Shown piece after piece: positions 27,301 to 37,443 of a DNA stretch of 56,168 nucleotides. Made by a program: the position numbers and the translations under genes. The stretch's first letter is position 1, and the number at the start of each line of letters is the position of its first letter. Origin of the DNA: an uncultured Bacteroidales bacterium (lineage in GTDB: Bacteria > Bacteroidota > Bacteroidia > Bacteroidales > Muribaculaceae); assembly GCA_902786725.1 (NCBI GenBank), contig CADADP010000011.1, positions 1-56,168 of the forward strand, given 5' to 3'. The notes beneath the pieces were generated by a model, which worked only from the letters and a program-made list of their open reading frames with translations, was not told the origin of the DNA and did not search any database.

Positions 27301-30300
27301 TTCGACATCTCATGCAGTAACGGCGTGCCCAACGGCAACCACATCACTGTGGGCCCCAACACGCGCCCTGCCGACATCATTCCGACGTCCGACCAACTCT
27401 CGGCCTACGGCGTGACCAACGACAAGGGTGAGTACGAGATTCGCGGCATCCCCTACGCCGGCAGTGGCACGCGCTATAGCGTATATCCCACCAAGGGCAT
27501 CCACAGCTTCAACCCCACGAGCCGTTCGGCATTCATCGGCGGCACTTCGCTGACGATCAACAACGCCGACTTTATCGACGTGTCGAGCTTCAAGGTGCGG
27601 GGCACCATACGTTATAGCGGCACGACTATCCCGGTGGACAGCGTGAGCTTCTACGTTGACGGCATGCCCTGCAACAAGAACAGCAAACTGATACTGAGCG
27701 GTGCCGACGGCGAGTACGAGATCCAGGTGCCCATCGGCAGTCACTTCATTGAGGCTCGCCGCACCGGCCACACCTTTGAAGGTGCCGGTCGCTATCCCGC
27801 CACCGAGGGCGAGACCTATGAGTTCCTCGATGACACCCACATCGACTTCTTTGACAACACCCTGGCTATCGTGGCAGGACGCGTCGTTGGCGGCGAGACC
27901 GAGGGTAACAAGCCGCTGGGCTATGGTGAGAGTGTTAACAATATTGGCAAGGCCGAAATCACGCTCACTCCGCTTGACCACCCGCAGCGGTTGCTCAATG
28001 CCGTGCAGAAAGTGAGCGGCGCCACCACTGAGTGGGTCGCCAACGCCGACGACGTGCCCGTGGCATCTGCCACCACAGTCATCGCCAGCGAGTCCTTGCG
28101 CAAGGGTGGTGACGAGGACGACGCCAAGAACATCATCATCACCACCGATGCCAACACCGGCGAGTTCAGCGCGCTGCTGCCGCCTATCCGCTACAAGGTG
28201 GCGAGCGTCAAGTTCCCCAATAACAAGGAAGTGGAGAAGGATGAGATGTTCATGAGCGTGCCCGCTATCGACCTCACCCACCCCACCGACACCGTGATGC
28301 CCGACACGATCTTCACGTCCGACAAGGTGGCGCTGCCGTTGTTCAAGTGCAACAAGAAGCTTATGCTCACCTATCGCTCACAGCCCGTGATGGACATCAC
28401 TCAGGCGGGAGCGCCGGCGGGAGCCTTTGGCACCGACACCATCATTGTGCGCGATGCCGGCCAGGATGTCAAGTTGGCTCTCTACAACTATGACGAGGAC
28501 ACCAAGCAGGTGACCTACAACTACGGCTACCCGGTATTCCAGTTGGGTCGCATCTACAACTTCAAAATCAAGGCCTACGAGCCATATGTCAACTACGATG
28601 TCAACAAGGAGAATGGCAAGCTGTACAAGGACATGTTGCGCGACTCGATTATCACCTTTGACAACGAGTTGGGCTCCGAAGCCGTGATTGCCGCCATCGA
28701 CACGGTTGCCGAGGGGCATGAGCTCAAACGTGGCGAGTTGGTGCAACTCCAGTCGAACCAGGTGCGTCTTGACTCGAAGGGTGAGGGCAACTACAAGTGG
28801 CGGGCTGGTATTCCCAGCCTCACCAAGCCCTTCACCCGCAGCATGAACGCCTCGGTGGTCATCAACAAGCAAACACGGTTGTGGCGTCAGGAGGGCCTGA
28901 CGGGCATAGGCTTTGGTGTGGTGCCCACCGGCAACAACTTCATCACCGCCGGTCCCAGCCACGTGCAGATGGTGCTGCGCGACCCGCCCGGCGACGCCTC
29001 CACAGCCACCTGGGCCACCGACAGTGTCACCACTGACTACACCTACACCGTACGTGGCGTGCACAACAATACCGAGTTAGGAGTTGACATCCGCACCTCG
29101 ATGGAGTGGACTTTCATCAAAGGCACCGCCTTCTTTGGCTTATTAGACTGGAATAAAAACATCAATGAGAATGCGGTCACCTGGAAGTATGACGTGAACA
29201 AGACTTGGGACAACCACACCTCGGTCACCTACACCAATAGTGCGGCCACGTCCACCTCGTCCGACATGTACCATGTGGGACGCGACGGTGACGTGTTTAT
29301 CGGCTACTCGACCAACTACATCATCGGTGCCGCCGACAAGGTGGGCTTGTTCAAGGATGACAAGGGCAATTGGGTCGTGGACATACGGGAAACGATCGCG
29401 ATGGACGAGAAGTTCAACACCCACTTCGAGTACTCCCAGAAGTACATCGAGACGACGCTGTTTGACAACATCACGCGTACCCGCAACTCGATGCTCAAGC
29501 ACATCACCTCACCTGCCGAAATCGAGGAAAACCCGGCTGTGCCCACCTACTATACCTACCTGCCCAGCACCGATGCCAAGTTTGGTTCGCTCAACAGCGA
29601 CAAGTCAGTGTGGGGTTCCGATGCCAAGGACGGCTTTGACGGCCCGAGTTACTGGGCACGTTTCCCGGATGGATATGAGGGCTGCGACAGCGTGAGATGG
29701 TGCAACGAGATCGTCACGGCGTGGAAGAAGACGCTTGCCGACAATGAGGAGGACAAGATCAAGGCATTCAGCAACGCGAAGTACAAGATTGGCAACGAGT
29801 CGTTTGAGCGCGGCGTGACCGTGACCAATACCGCCGGCTCCTCGACCAAGGAGGTGCACAACTCGGTGGAGCAGTTCTCGACAGGCCTTGCCTACAGGGG
29901 CAAGAACGGCTTCCTGTACGACGCGATGGGCGCCATCATCATCTCCAACACTGACATCGGCTACCACCAGACCAAGTACGACGTCGACGAGACCACGACC
30001 AACGAACGGTTCTCCTACACGCTCAACGACACGCAGCGCGGCAACGCCCACACTGTGGACATTTACAAGTCGCCCCGCAACTGGGGGCCCATCTTCCGCA
30101 CACGTGGCGGCCAGACGCGCTGCCCCTACGAGGGTGAGACCAAGACCAAGTACTATCGTCCGGGGCTGACGCTTGACTATGCGACCATGAAGCTCGACAA
30201 TCCCAAGATTTCGATGCCCGTGCGCAACTTTGTTGACATTCCCGCCGGCCAGGAGGCGCAGGTGCAAATCGTGCTCGCCAACGAGAGCGAGGTGCATGAG

Positions 30301-33300
30301 GAAATGTCGTCTGTGATATTGTTTATCCAGAATAGCTCCAACCCCAACGGCCTGCAAATCTACATGGACGGTATGCCGCTCGCCAGCGGCACCGAGGTGT
30401 GGCTGCAATATGGCGTGCCGTTGACCAAGACGCTCACTATCAAGCAGAGTGATGCCTCGATACTTGACTATAACGACATCAAGTTGGTGATTGCCAACAC
30501 GTGTAGCCCGTCCACATGGACCTACGGCGAAGTGTCGTTCAGCGCCCACTTTGTGCCGGCGGCTCCCGACATCACGCTCAAGCTCGACAAGATCATCCTC
30601 AACCAGCGAGCCGTGCAGAGTGGCGAGCAGCTTAGGGTGACAATCAGCGACATCAACCGCATGTTCACCGGCCTGAAGGGCATTCGCCTCAAGTACCGCT
30701 TTGTGGGTGACACGCAGTGGGTGACCGCCCACGAGTGGCTCACCAGCAGCGAATACATGACCGATGGTCACGAGAGCGACACGCAGTCGCAGCTGCCCGA
30801 TGACCAGCCCGACATCATATATAATCTGGAGTTGCCGGGCATTGACGGTAACTACGTCATCGCCGCCGAGAGCATCTGCCTGTTCGGTACCAAGGAATAT
30901 ACCAACCAGACGCAAGAGCAGATGGTCATTCGCGACACGCGCGGGCCCAAGTTGCTCGGCCAGGCTTATCCCAACACCGGCGTACTCACCCCGACCGATG
31001 ACATCTACATCCGCTTCAACGAGGACATCCGCGAGAGCTACCTCACTAAGGATAACAACTTCTTTATCACCGGCTCGCTCAACGACTCGCAGGTGAACCA
31101 CGATGTTTCGCTGCAGCTCAACGGAGAGCCCATTGAGACTGATGCTCACCTGCCGATTATCAACACCAGCTTCTCAGGCTCATTATGGCTCAAGCGCAAG
31201 AGCGGCGGCACGCTCATTGAGCACGGCGTGGAGGGCAACCGCCTCTCGCTGAGCATTAACGACAGCGGAAACGTTGTGGCGGACATCAACGGCACTACCG
31301 CCACCTCAACAGCCACTGTGCCCGCCGACAAGTGGGTATTCCTCGCATTCAACTATGTCAAGGGAGCCTCCAGCGGTGCCAACACCCTCACCATGCTATT
31401 GGCCGAGGATGCTAACGAGACGATGATATTTGATGAAATCAAAGTGCCCGACTATAACTCCAACGGACGGCTCACTCTGGGCCGCGGCTACACCGGCATG
31501 ATGCACGAGCTCGTGTTGTGGGGCAAGAATACGCCCGTGCGCACCCTGCTGGGGCAAAAGGACGAGGTTGTCGCACCCTACATGCCGGGGCTGGTGGGCT
31601 ACTGGAAGATGGACGAGGGCCACGGCACCCTGGTGACCGACTATGCCCGCGCGCGCAACATCCTCCTGCCCGCCGAGTCGTGGAACGTGGAGAATAGCAA
31701 CCTTGCCGCTCACCTCGATGGCGAGCACACCATCAAGATTCCGATTGGTAGCATCTCGCCCCGGCCCACCGACAGCTACGTGCTCGAGATGTGGTTCCGC
31801 GGCGAGCCGGACAAGAATGCCGGGGCTACTATCTTCTCGATTACCGACCGACTCTCGCTGTGTTTCGATGTTGACAACTCGCTCGTGCTGCAAGTCTATG
31901 ACGGGAAAATGTCGTCATTTGATTCCAACGGCTTGCCCATCATTCTCTCCGATGCCAATTACAGCGACGGCAGCTGGCACCACTTCGCCCTCAACGTCCA
32001 CCGCGGCGTGGGTGCCGTGGCCTATGTCGATGGCAGCGCTGTCAAGACCATCCCCGAGCAGACCCTCCTCGAGCCATCGGGAGATATCCTCTATATCGGC
32101 TCAATGCTCAAGCGGTCATCGCCATCGGCTACTGCAGTCGAGAGCTTGCGCTTTACCGGCGATGTCGACGAGATACGCCTGTGGAACGTTGCCAGCGACG
32201 GCACCTCGGTCATCGCCAACCGCTACAACCAGGTGGACACCGCCAAGGTGTCGGGCCTCATTGCCTACTATCCGATGGAGCACAGTCGTCTCGATGCTAA
32301 CAACAACATCATCAATGAGTTCAGTCTTGGCAACAATGCGCCGAACGAGTACAGCATCACCACTCCCGCCGCGCTGGGCGAGGGTGTGACGCAGTCGGCC
32401 ACCGCTCCCGCCTTGCGCACCTCGCCGCTCAAGCAGAACCTCGACTTTGACTTCACCGCCTCGAGCAACGAGATTTATATCAACCTCAACACCCTGCCGG
32501 CACGCATGCAGGGCAACCTGCTCACGTTCACCATCAAGAACGTGCGTGACATGCAGGACAACCTGTCCGAGACCATCACATGGAGTGCGAAGGTTGACTA
32601 TCAAACGCTCGCTTGGGAGCAGTCTGACGGCGTCTCCACGTACAAGAGCCGACTGACCGAATCGGTCGTATCCACCACGCTCAAGAACAAGGGTCGCGAG
32701 AGCGAGACCTACACCATCACCGGTATGCCCTCGTGGGTGAAGGTGAGCAACCCCACCGGAGTGATTGGTGTCGGCGAGTCAACCGATATTGTAATGACCA
32801 TCGGTGCCAACGCGCCAATGGGCAGTCACGTGTTCTACCTATACGCTGTCAACGACGACCAGATTAGCACCCCGCTGTTGGTCTGGGTTTACGTTTGGGG
32901 CAACGAGCCCTCATGGTCGGTCAGCCCGAGCGACTACGAGAGTTCGATGAACGTGATTGGCCAAATCTACTTCGGCGACAAGATTTGCAGCAACACCAGC
33001 ACTATCATCGCAGCCTTTGTCAATGACGAGTGCCGCGGTGTGGCGCAGCCAAAGCTTGTGTCGACCCGCGATGCCTACTTCGTGAGCATGCCCATCTACG
33101 GATACGAGAACATCACTAAGGAGCAGCCCGTGGTCTTCCGCATCTATGATGCCGAGCGTGGCGTGGTTCTGAGCGATGTGCGAACCTTGCAAGGTGACAA
33201 GTCACTCACCATCACCTACCGCCCCAACCAGGTTGTCGGCTCCTATGATGAACCGGTCAAGTGGGTCGCGGGCGACCAGGTTGAGCAGTCGCTCGATTTA

Positions 33301-34410
33301 GCGACCGGCTGGAACTGGATTTCGCTCTACACCGAGCCCGAGAACAAGGACCTCGAGAGCGTGTTCGGCCACTCCAGGACGTTCAACACCATCAAGAGTA
33401 AGGAGGGCTTTGCCATGAACAGTGGCACCGCCTGGCAGCAGAGCGGTCTCGAAATGGTCGATGTGGGCAACCTGTACAAGGTGAAGGTGAAGATTGACGT
33501 GCGTCACATCATCAATGGCACCGCTGTTACACCCGCTAACACGCCGCAGACCATGCATCAGGGATGGAACTGGATTGGTCCGATTTCGATCTACAACCTG
33601 AGCCTGCAAGAGGCGTTCGCCGACCTGAACCCGACGCGTGGCGACATGGTCAAGAGTAAGGAGGCAGTCGCCTTCTACGACGGCTACAAGTGGGAAGGCG
33701 ACCTCACCGCACTGATACCCGGCGTGGGATATTACTACCGGTCGCTCAATCCGGAGAGCATCACCTTCCGCTACCCGACGATCGACAATACGCCCCCGAC
33801 ACTGATTGCCAAGCGCGCCCCGCGCCGCTCCGTCTTCGACCCGGTTGATCACCATCAGTACAGCGACAACATGAACGTTGTGGCGCGCATAATGGTGGAT
33901 GGTGAGCAAACCGACACACTCACATTGGCATCGTTCATCGGCGATGAATGCCGCGGAGTGTGCAAAGCCACTCCCGATGGCTACTATATGCTCACCGTTG
34001 CCGGTAATGCTGAAGAGAGCGGTAAAGAGGTGAAATTCGCCGTTGAAATCGATGGTGAGCCGGTTATGGTTGACAACACCCTGAATTGGGGTAGCGACAT
34101 CATCTATGGCGACCTTGACGAGCCCATCCTACTCTATGTCAACACCTCGGGCGTAAACGACCTGGATGCCGCATCCGATGAAATCATCATCACACCCACT
34201 CTGGTGCGCGACATGGTTCACGTGCGCTCAGGCAGTCTGCTTAAGATGGTTGCGGTGTATTCTCCCAACGGCGCATGCCTCACGGCGAACAAGGACATTA
34301 ACGATAATGTCACATCACTCAACCTGGGCGACCTGCCCACGGGCGTCTATCTGGTCGAGGCTATTACTGCTACCGGCAATCGTGCTATACAACGTATTGT
34401 GAAACAATGA
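24331..34410 (+). CDS. Giant LamG/fibronectin III surface protein with T9SS-like tail
   Basis: This 3359-residue exported protein has a signal peptide (1-23). Visible parts in order are: a unique N-terminal domain (24-300); fibronectin III-like repeats (about 320-620); a carboxypeptidase-regulatory-like fold (about 625-665); a LamG fold beginning near 685 that is split by a 165-residue insert (about 762-930); more beta folds (1030-1250); a long unassigned region with a GGQTRCPYEGE motif (1926-1936); LamG folds at about 2285-2400 and 2459-2640; two ECRGV-type modules (near 2890 and 3205); two GWNWI repeats (2990 and 3077); and a type IX-like C-terminal tail in the last 80 residues. It probably binds surface glycans or proteins. 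The function is unknown. Confidence 0.9.
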   Translation: MKLLLKFTAIIIFVLWCSITANAISGNFNDPGGGSYWCNVYVHDIAASKSYGWCTGDSEDAKMEEFRGFECSNNGKVTAENPWVFIKFRYNKKQSKDYDYQNSEQQIFLVLNSGDKYGIASANSNWSQTDKRWGLVNCSWDGEWFYFRFAPNSRGIREVKAIQVESDSYYYQKNFWHRNYWFYIHARYLKDIDFSDLARAREAKIDWRAPGKVQVSADNNWLPSKLGNNVTNFSFSTDYSATVTSEGKTYSKAEFSVQNRGSGSAELSVPLDRDFTIRVTRNTRTKFTFEVGGDVDQSLNENATQTVNYANQINNITAQFNQVDGTMLLVWQDSYPSNQGEYQVYRTVLDENGGYEGNRELVGTTRSRSFTDNASRGMEYGKRYRYEVFMQHNSWGELDIPSNPEPLTKVKAAEVFTSTTPVIPMHLVQDTTATDDLKVEWTFGNVPKSEGDVTFKVHRIEPNGTVTRNYTEVNVARNAGKASFTDDKPASACTLYGYFVQLDLADNKVHLYSDTIMAHALGVSAVTAINASKGTAGTEVVIRWKARQVGTKPTLYDVQRRYIGSNDWISVYDEEGTKTSYTYTDKTAEPGRYYEYRVIAYGDDCESGGRVFGNSMLDVGFSSSLGVISGRVQFEGGTAVGGVRVSLSRESDVHTSNPYHSRSVQEAGNSLTYTSLAEVVNDHKPFTLQMFVNPDSTDRVLTLMNAPARLNLKFNKDKHLYDLLLNDQVSGGIPAGVFSQVSLLCDGNKVTTFTAGNDMVTNADNVSATPRYPDPQLVTTLLDESGASLDGWQLSADGRNPDYGWKVIDGAFASSFMTITAHKDVAISEQLVGATIKASMLMTSAWGSNTARVIATMYGADNSKLGEATICDDKTKHEEWKYYAAEFRIPAGTTYIRYQIVAKDFSQWLGYYGPRFKDMKMVVTRQSDQCLDGNNLVLLPDFKGNVDEIRLWNRVLTTDEITADVDRLISGESYGLKSYITFDEGLEEYAFDISCSNGVPNGNHITVGPNTRPADIIPTSDQLSAYGVTNDKGEYEIRGIPYAGSGTRYSVYPTKGIHSFNPTSRSAFIGGTSLTINNADFIDVSSFKVRGTIRYSGTTIPVDSVSFYVDGMPCNKNSKLILSGADGEYEIQVPIGSHFIEARRTGHTFEGAGRYPATEGETYEFLDDTHIDFFDNTLAIVAGRVVGGETEGNKPLGYGESVNNIGKAEITLTPLDHPQRLLNAVQKVSGATTEWVANADDVPVASATTVIASESLRKGGDEDDAKNIIITTDANTGEFSALLPPIRYKVASVKFPNNKEVEKDEMFMSVPAIDLTHPTDTVMPDTIFTSDKVALPLFKCNKKLMLTYRSQPVMDITQAGAPAGAFGTDTIIVRDAGQDVKLALYNYDEDTKQVTYNYGYPVFQLGRIYNFKIKAYEPYVNYDVNKENGKLYKDMLRDSIITFDNELGSEAVIAAIDTVAEGHELKRGELVQLQSNQVRLDSKGEGNYKWRAGIPSLTKPFTRSMNASVVINKQTRLWRQEGLTGIGFGVVPTGNNFITAGPSHVQMVLRDPPGDASTATWATDSVTTDYTYTVRGVHNNTELGVDIRTSMEWTFIKGTAFFGLLDWNKNINENAVTWKYDVNKTWDNHTSVTYTNSAATSTSSDMYHVGRDGDVFIGYSTNYIIGAADKVGLFKDDKGNWVVDIRETIAMDEKFNTHFEYSQKYIETTLFDNITRTRNSMLKHITSPAEIEENPAVPTYYTYLPSTDAKFGSLNSDKSVWGSDAKDGFDGPSYWARFPDGYEGCDSVRWCNEIVTAWKKTLADNEEDKIKAFSNAKYKIGNESFERGVTVTNTAGSSTKEVHNSVEQFSTGLAYRGKNGFLYDAMGAIIISNTDIGYHQTKYDVDETTTNERFSYTLNDTQRGNAHTVDIYKSPRNWGPIFRTRGGQTRCPYEGETKTKYYRPGLTLDYATMKLDNPKISMPVRNFVDIPAGQEAQVQIVLANESEVHEEMSSVILFIQNSSNPNGLQIYMDGMPLASGTEVWLQYGVPLTKTLTIKQSDASILDYNDIKLVIANTCSPSTWTYGEVSFSAHFVPAAPDITLKLDKIILNQRAVQSGEQLRVTISDINRMFTGLKGIRLKYRFVGDTQWVTAHEWLTSSEYMTDGHESDTQSQLPDDQPDIIYNLELPGIDGNYVIAAESICLFGTKEYTNQTQEQMVIRDTRGPKLLGQAYPNTGVLTPTDDIYIRFNEDIRESYLTKDNNFFITGSLNDSQVNHDVSLQLNGEPIETDAHLPIINTSFSGSLWLKRKSGGTLIEHGVEGNRLSLSINDSGNVVADINGTTATSTATVPADKWVFLAFNYVKGASSGANTLTMLLAEDANETMIFDEIKVPDYNSNGRLTLGRGYTGMMHELVLWGKNTPVRTLLGQKDEVVAPYMPGLVGYWKMDEGHGTLVTDYARARNILLPAESWNVENSNLAAHLDGEHTIKIPIGSISPRPTDSYVLEMWFRGEPDKNAGATIFSITDRLSLCFDVDNSLVLQVYDGKMSSFDSNGLPIILSDANYSDGSWHHFALNVHRGVGAVAYVDGSAVKTIPEQTLLEPSGDILYIGSMLKRSSPSATAVESLRFTGDVDEIRLWNVASDGTSVIANRYNQVDTAKVSGLIAYYPMEHSRLDANNNIINEFSLGNNAPNEYSITTPAALGEGVTQSATAPALRTSPLKQNLDFDFTASSNEIYINLNTLPARMQGNLLTFTIKNVRDMQDNLSETITWSAKVDYQTLAWEQSDGVSTYKSRLTESVVSTTLKNKGRESETYTITGMPSWVKVSNPTGVIGVGESTDIVMTIGANAPMGSHVFYLYAVNDDQISTPLLVWVYVWGNEPSWSVSPSDYESSMNVIGQIYFGDKICSNTSTIIAAFVNDECRGVAQPKLVSTRDAYFVSMPIYGYENITKEQPVVFRIYDAERGVVLSDVRTLQGDKSLTITYRPNQVVGSYDEPVKWVAGDQVEQSLDLATGWNWISLYTEPENKDLESVFGHSRTFNTIKSKEGFAMNSGTAWQQSGLEMVDVGNLYKVKVKIDVRHIINGTAVTPANTPQTMHQGWNWIGPISIYNLSLQEAFADLNPTRGDMVKSKEAVAFYDGYKWEGDLTALIPGVGYYYRSLNPESITFRYPTIDNTPPTLIAKRAPRRSVFDPVDHHQYSDNMNVVARIMVDGEQTDTLTLASFIGDECRGVCKATPDGYYMLTVAGNAEESGKEVKFAVEIDGEPVMVDNTLNWGSDIIYGDLDEPILLYVNTSGVNDLDAASDEIIITPTLVRDMVHVRSGSLLKMVAVYSPNGACLTANKDINDNVTSLNLGDLPTGVYLVEAITATGNRAIQRIVKQ

Positions 34411-36041
34411 AGAAATTGATTTTGACAGCCACGTTGCTGTTAACCGCATTGCAGGCCATTGCCGTGGACTACGAAGTTGTGGTCGGCGGCGTGGTCTATA
34501 CGTGGGATCCCGACAAGGGGGGCTATATGGCCACCGGCTGGGACCAAGTTACAACAGTCACCGACTTGCGCATCCGTAGCGTTATTAACAATCTGGATGT
34601 CATAGGCGTTGCCGACAATGCATTTAATTTCTCAGTTGAAACCGGCGTATATACCGATAAAGCCGAGATTAAAACCCTTGTGATTGATGACGGAGTTGAA
34701 ACGATAGGGAATTTCGCTTTCGTGGACTGCACCGACCTGACATGGGCAAGCATTCCGGCCTCTGTAATCAGCATCGGTGACGCGGCATTCTTCCGCTGCT
34801 CGGCGATGAAATTGCTCCTGCTCGGCGAAGGTCTGGAAAGAATTGAAGACCAGGCATTTGCCTACTGTTCATCGCTCACAATGGTAGTAATTCCATCCAC
34901 GGTGCGCCACATTGGCAGCCAAGCATTCCTTTACTGCACCGGAGTGACCGACGCCTATTTCACGATGGAGTCAACCGTGCTTTCAGGATTTGACTGGTGG
35001 GACGGACTGACACCTCATGGAGGCACAGAGTTCAACACTGTCGCTAACACAGTACTCCATGTTCCTCAGGGGCAACTGCAAGGTTATATCGACAGCCATA
35101 AGTTCGACGCATGGCTATCGGGTGCCCACGAAGACGATGACCGGTATCCGCTATGGTGGATTGTGAACTTCGGCATTGAGGGAAGGACCTACACGATAAT
35201 CGATGAGCTCACTGCGGTCTATGCCCATCAGAACGGCAACCTGTATTGCAAGGACGACAATAAGTGGCTCATACCCGACTTGACACAAAATGGCGAAATC
35301 AACTACATGAGCGCCTCCGGCCTGATTGCCGACCGCCACAACGTCTATGACCAGAGCAACTGGGTGGCTCTGACCGCCATCGCGTCGCCCGCCTCCTTCA
35401 ATGGTCACACTATTACGGGTGAGTCAATTACAGGAGTACTGACCGACAAACTCAACCCCACTATTCAGGTCACTTCAACACCGACAATGGGTGAAAGCGC
35501 AACCTATGTGCCTAACACCTACATCCCCGCATCGGTAATGGGGCGCACACAGAAATCGCCAAATGGCTTCACTTATTCGTTTGTGCGGCCCAAGCCACAA
35601 GAGTATGCCAAATATACCTGGACAGTGTATCGCGACAACTATGAATTCTATCTTCCGGCTCCCGAAGTTGGCATTAATGTGAATGAATTAATGGGCGGAT
35701 TCAAGGCTAATCTTGACTTGTATGAAGCCGCGGCAATCCCCACGCTCACGATGGGGGAAATGTATCCTTTCGTTGCCATCACACGCCGACCGGACCCATC
35801 ATCACAGAACGGTGCGTTGCCGATTCGCGGACATCGCGTTAGGCCCTATACCGAAAGCGGACTTAACACCGATTTTGACGTATGCCCTCTCAACCTGCCA
35901 TCCACTCCCCATACCGGCATCAGCGACATCAGCACCGGCAAGGGTTGCGCCACTGGGCGCTTCAACGTCCTGGGGCAGCCAGTAGGCGATAACTATCGGG
36001 GTATCATCATCGAGAATGGCACAAAACGAGTGGCCAGGTAA
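34407..36041 (+). CDS. BspA-type leucine-rich repeat surface protein
   Basis: This 544-residue protein has a signal peptide (1-19) and BspA/LRR_5-type repeats at about 80-180 (IGNFAFVDCTDL, IGDAAFFRCSAM, IEDQAFAYCSSL and IGSQAFLYCTGV units of about 23 residues). A unique middle domain follows, then a C-terminal tail (FNVLGQPVGDNYRGIII near 517-533) resembling short type IX tails. Its ATG overlaps the stop of the giant gene in an ATGA, so translation is coupled and the two products are likely partners or share expression. BspA proteins commonly bind host matrix proteins, but this is not shown here. Confidence 0.9.
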   Translation: MKKLILTATLLLTALQAIAVDYEVVVGGVVYTWDPDKGGYMATGWDQVTTVTDLRIRSVINNLDVIGVADNAFNFSVETGVYTDKAEIKTLVIDDGVETIGNFAFVDCTDLTWASIPASVISIGDAAFFRCSAMKLLLLGEGLERIEDQAFAYCSSLTMVVIPSTVRHIGSQAFLYCTGVTDAYFTMESTVLSGFDWWDGLTPHGGTEFNTVANTVLHVPQGQLQGYIDSHKFDAWLSGAHEDDDRYPLWWIVNFGIEGRTYTIIDELTAVYAHQNGNLYCKDDNKWLIPDLTQNGEINYMSASGLIADRHNVYDQSNWVALTAIASPASFNGHTITGESITGVLTDKLNPTIQVTSTPTMGESATYVPNTYIPASVMGRTQKSPNGFTYSFVRPKPQEYAKYTWTVYRDNYEFYLPAPEVGINVNELMGGFKANLDLYEAAAIPTLTMGEMYPFVAITRRPDPSSQNGALPIRGHRVRPYTESGLNTDFDVCPLNLPSTPHTGISDISTGKGCATGRFNVLGQPVGDNYRGIIIENGTKRVAR

Positions 36042-36076
36042 ACGCCACACTTAACACTAAATCAACGGGTTAGATT

Positions 36077-37246
36077 ATGAAATACTTTATTATAGCCGGC
36101 GAAGCAAGCGGAGACATTCACGGAGCGCAACTAATCAGGTCATTGCGAGAGCAAGACACCGACGCGCAAATTCACTTTCTCGGTGGCGACCTAATGGCCG
36201 CTCAAGCAGGCACGCAGCCCATAATCCACTACCGCGACATGGCCTTTATGGGATTCATCGAAGTAGCAAAGCACCTCGGCTCCATCTTGGGGTTTATGAA
36301 GCGGGCAAAGCAAGAAATCGACAGTTTCGCCCCGGATGCCGTAATTCTAATCGACTACCCGTCGTTCAACCTGAAAATTGCCCGATACGCACATTCTCAC
36401 GGTATTCCCACCTACTACTTCATATCGCCCAAAGTGTGGGCATGGAAGGAATACCGCGTGCGCGACATCAAGCGATACGTGCGCCGAGTGTTCTCCATCC
36501 TCCCATTTGAGGTGGATTTCTACCGCAAGCACAACTACGACGTGTGCTATGTGGGCAACCCCACAGTCAAGGAAATCGATGAAGCCACTGCCGATTTCTC
36601 GCCTAAAAACGAGTTTTGCGCCGCCCACGGTCTCGACTCCAACGCGCCCATAATAGCAATCGTTCCGGGCTCGCGACAAAAGGAGATTCGCGACAACCTT
36701 CCCACAATGCTCAGTGCCGCACGCCAAATCACCGGTTTTCAGATTGTAATAGCCGGTGCTCCCGGCATCGACCCCGAGCTTTACCGCGATGTAGCAGGCG
36801 AGTCTTCAGATTCGCCTATTGTGCAGGGGCACACGTTCCAACTCGTTCACCACGCCACTGCCGCACTGGTAACATCGGGCACCGCCACACTTGAAACGGC
36901 CTTGCTGGGCACTCCTCAAGTGGCTTGCTACCGCATGAACGGCAGCAAACTGCTCTACCGGTTATATTCCCTCTTCATAAAGGGCAAGTACGTAACCCTG
37001 CCCAACCTAATCACCGACTCACCTCTTATCCCCGAGCTGCTGCTACACCACTGCACACCGCATAACATACTGCATCACTTGCGGCAAATCACCGCGCCGT
37101 CACCGCAACTCACCGCCATGCAGCATGGTTATGCGCGCTTGCGCCATATACTCGGCACACAAGACTGCGCCGCCACCACAGCCGCCGAAATTATTAAAGA
37201 GCTAAAACAGGCCGACCAAAACAATAAGCATCAAATCACAGCCTAA
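36077..37246 (+). CDS. lpxB: Lipid-A-disaccharide synthase
   Basis: LpxB joins UDP-2,3-diacylglucosamine and lipid X to give the lipid A disaccharide at the inner membrane. The 389 residues include the start IIAGEASGDIHGA (5-17), the SPKVWAWKEYRVRDIKRYV stretch near 117-135 and the GTATLE box near 272-277, all characteristic. It starts 36 bp after the leucine-rich repeat gene with no housekeeping promoter in between, so some transcription may come from upstream. Confidence 0.97.
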   Translation: MKYFIIAGEASGDIHGAQLIRSLREQDTDAQIHFLGGDLMAAQAGTQPIIHYRDMAFMGFIEVAKHLGSILGFMKRAKQEIDSFAPDAVILIDYPSFNLKIARYAHSHGIPTYYFISPKVWAWKEYRVRDIKRYVRRVFSILPFEVDFYRKHNYDVCYVGNPTVKEIDEATADFSPKNEFCAAHGLDSNAPIIAIVPGSRQKEIRDNLPTMLSAARQITGFQIVIAGAPGIDPELYRDVAGESSDSPIVQGHTFQLVHHATAALVTSGTATLETALLGTPQVACYRMNGSKLLYRLYSLFIKGKYVTLPNLITDSPLIPELLLHHCTPHNILHHLRQITAPSPQLTAMQHGYARLRHILGTQDCAATTAAEIIKELKQADQNNKHQITA

Positions 37247-37337
37247 TCTCAGGCCTATTTTTCCTTTGCTTTTCCTGCCCTCGTAAGCATTAATTGCATA
37301 AATTTATTGCAACCCGCACAAAAAATCCGGGTTTCCG

Positions 37338-37368
37338 CTTGCTCTGCTCCCTTTTTTTCGTAACTTTG
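37338..37368 (+). promoter_or_regulatory. Promoter of the Wzc-like kinase
   Basis: CTTG (37338-37341) and TAACTTTG (37361-37368) are separated by 19 bp; the -7 is perfect and the -33 has one mismatch. A weak hairpin AACCCG/CGGGTT (37311-37333) lies just upstream and could end lpxB transcription, but it lacks a U-tract. Confidence 0.7.
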
Positions 37369-37443
37369 CATGATTGTGGCTCTATGCCGCTTTAGATTTA
37401 AGAAATTTTAATTTAGCTATTCATTTCCATTCAGTTACAAGAC

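Noticed and set aside
25120-31149. Several long antisense frames under the giant surface protein (for example 25120-26550 and 29605-31149)
   Set aside because: Shadow frames expected from GC-biased third positions; Val/His/Gly-rich products without motifs, promoters or signal peptides.
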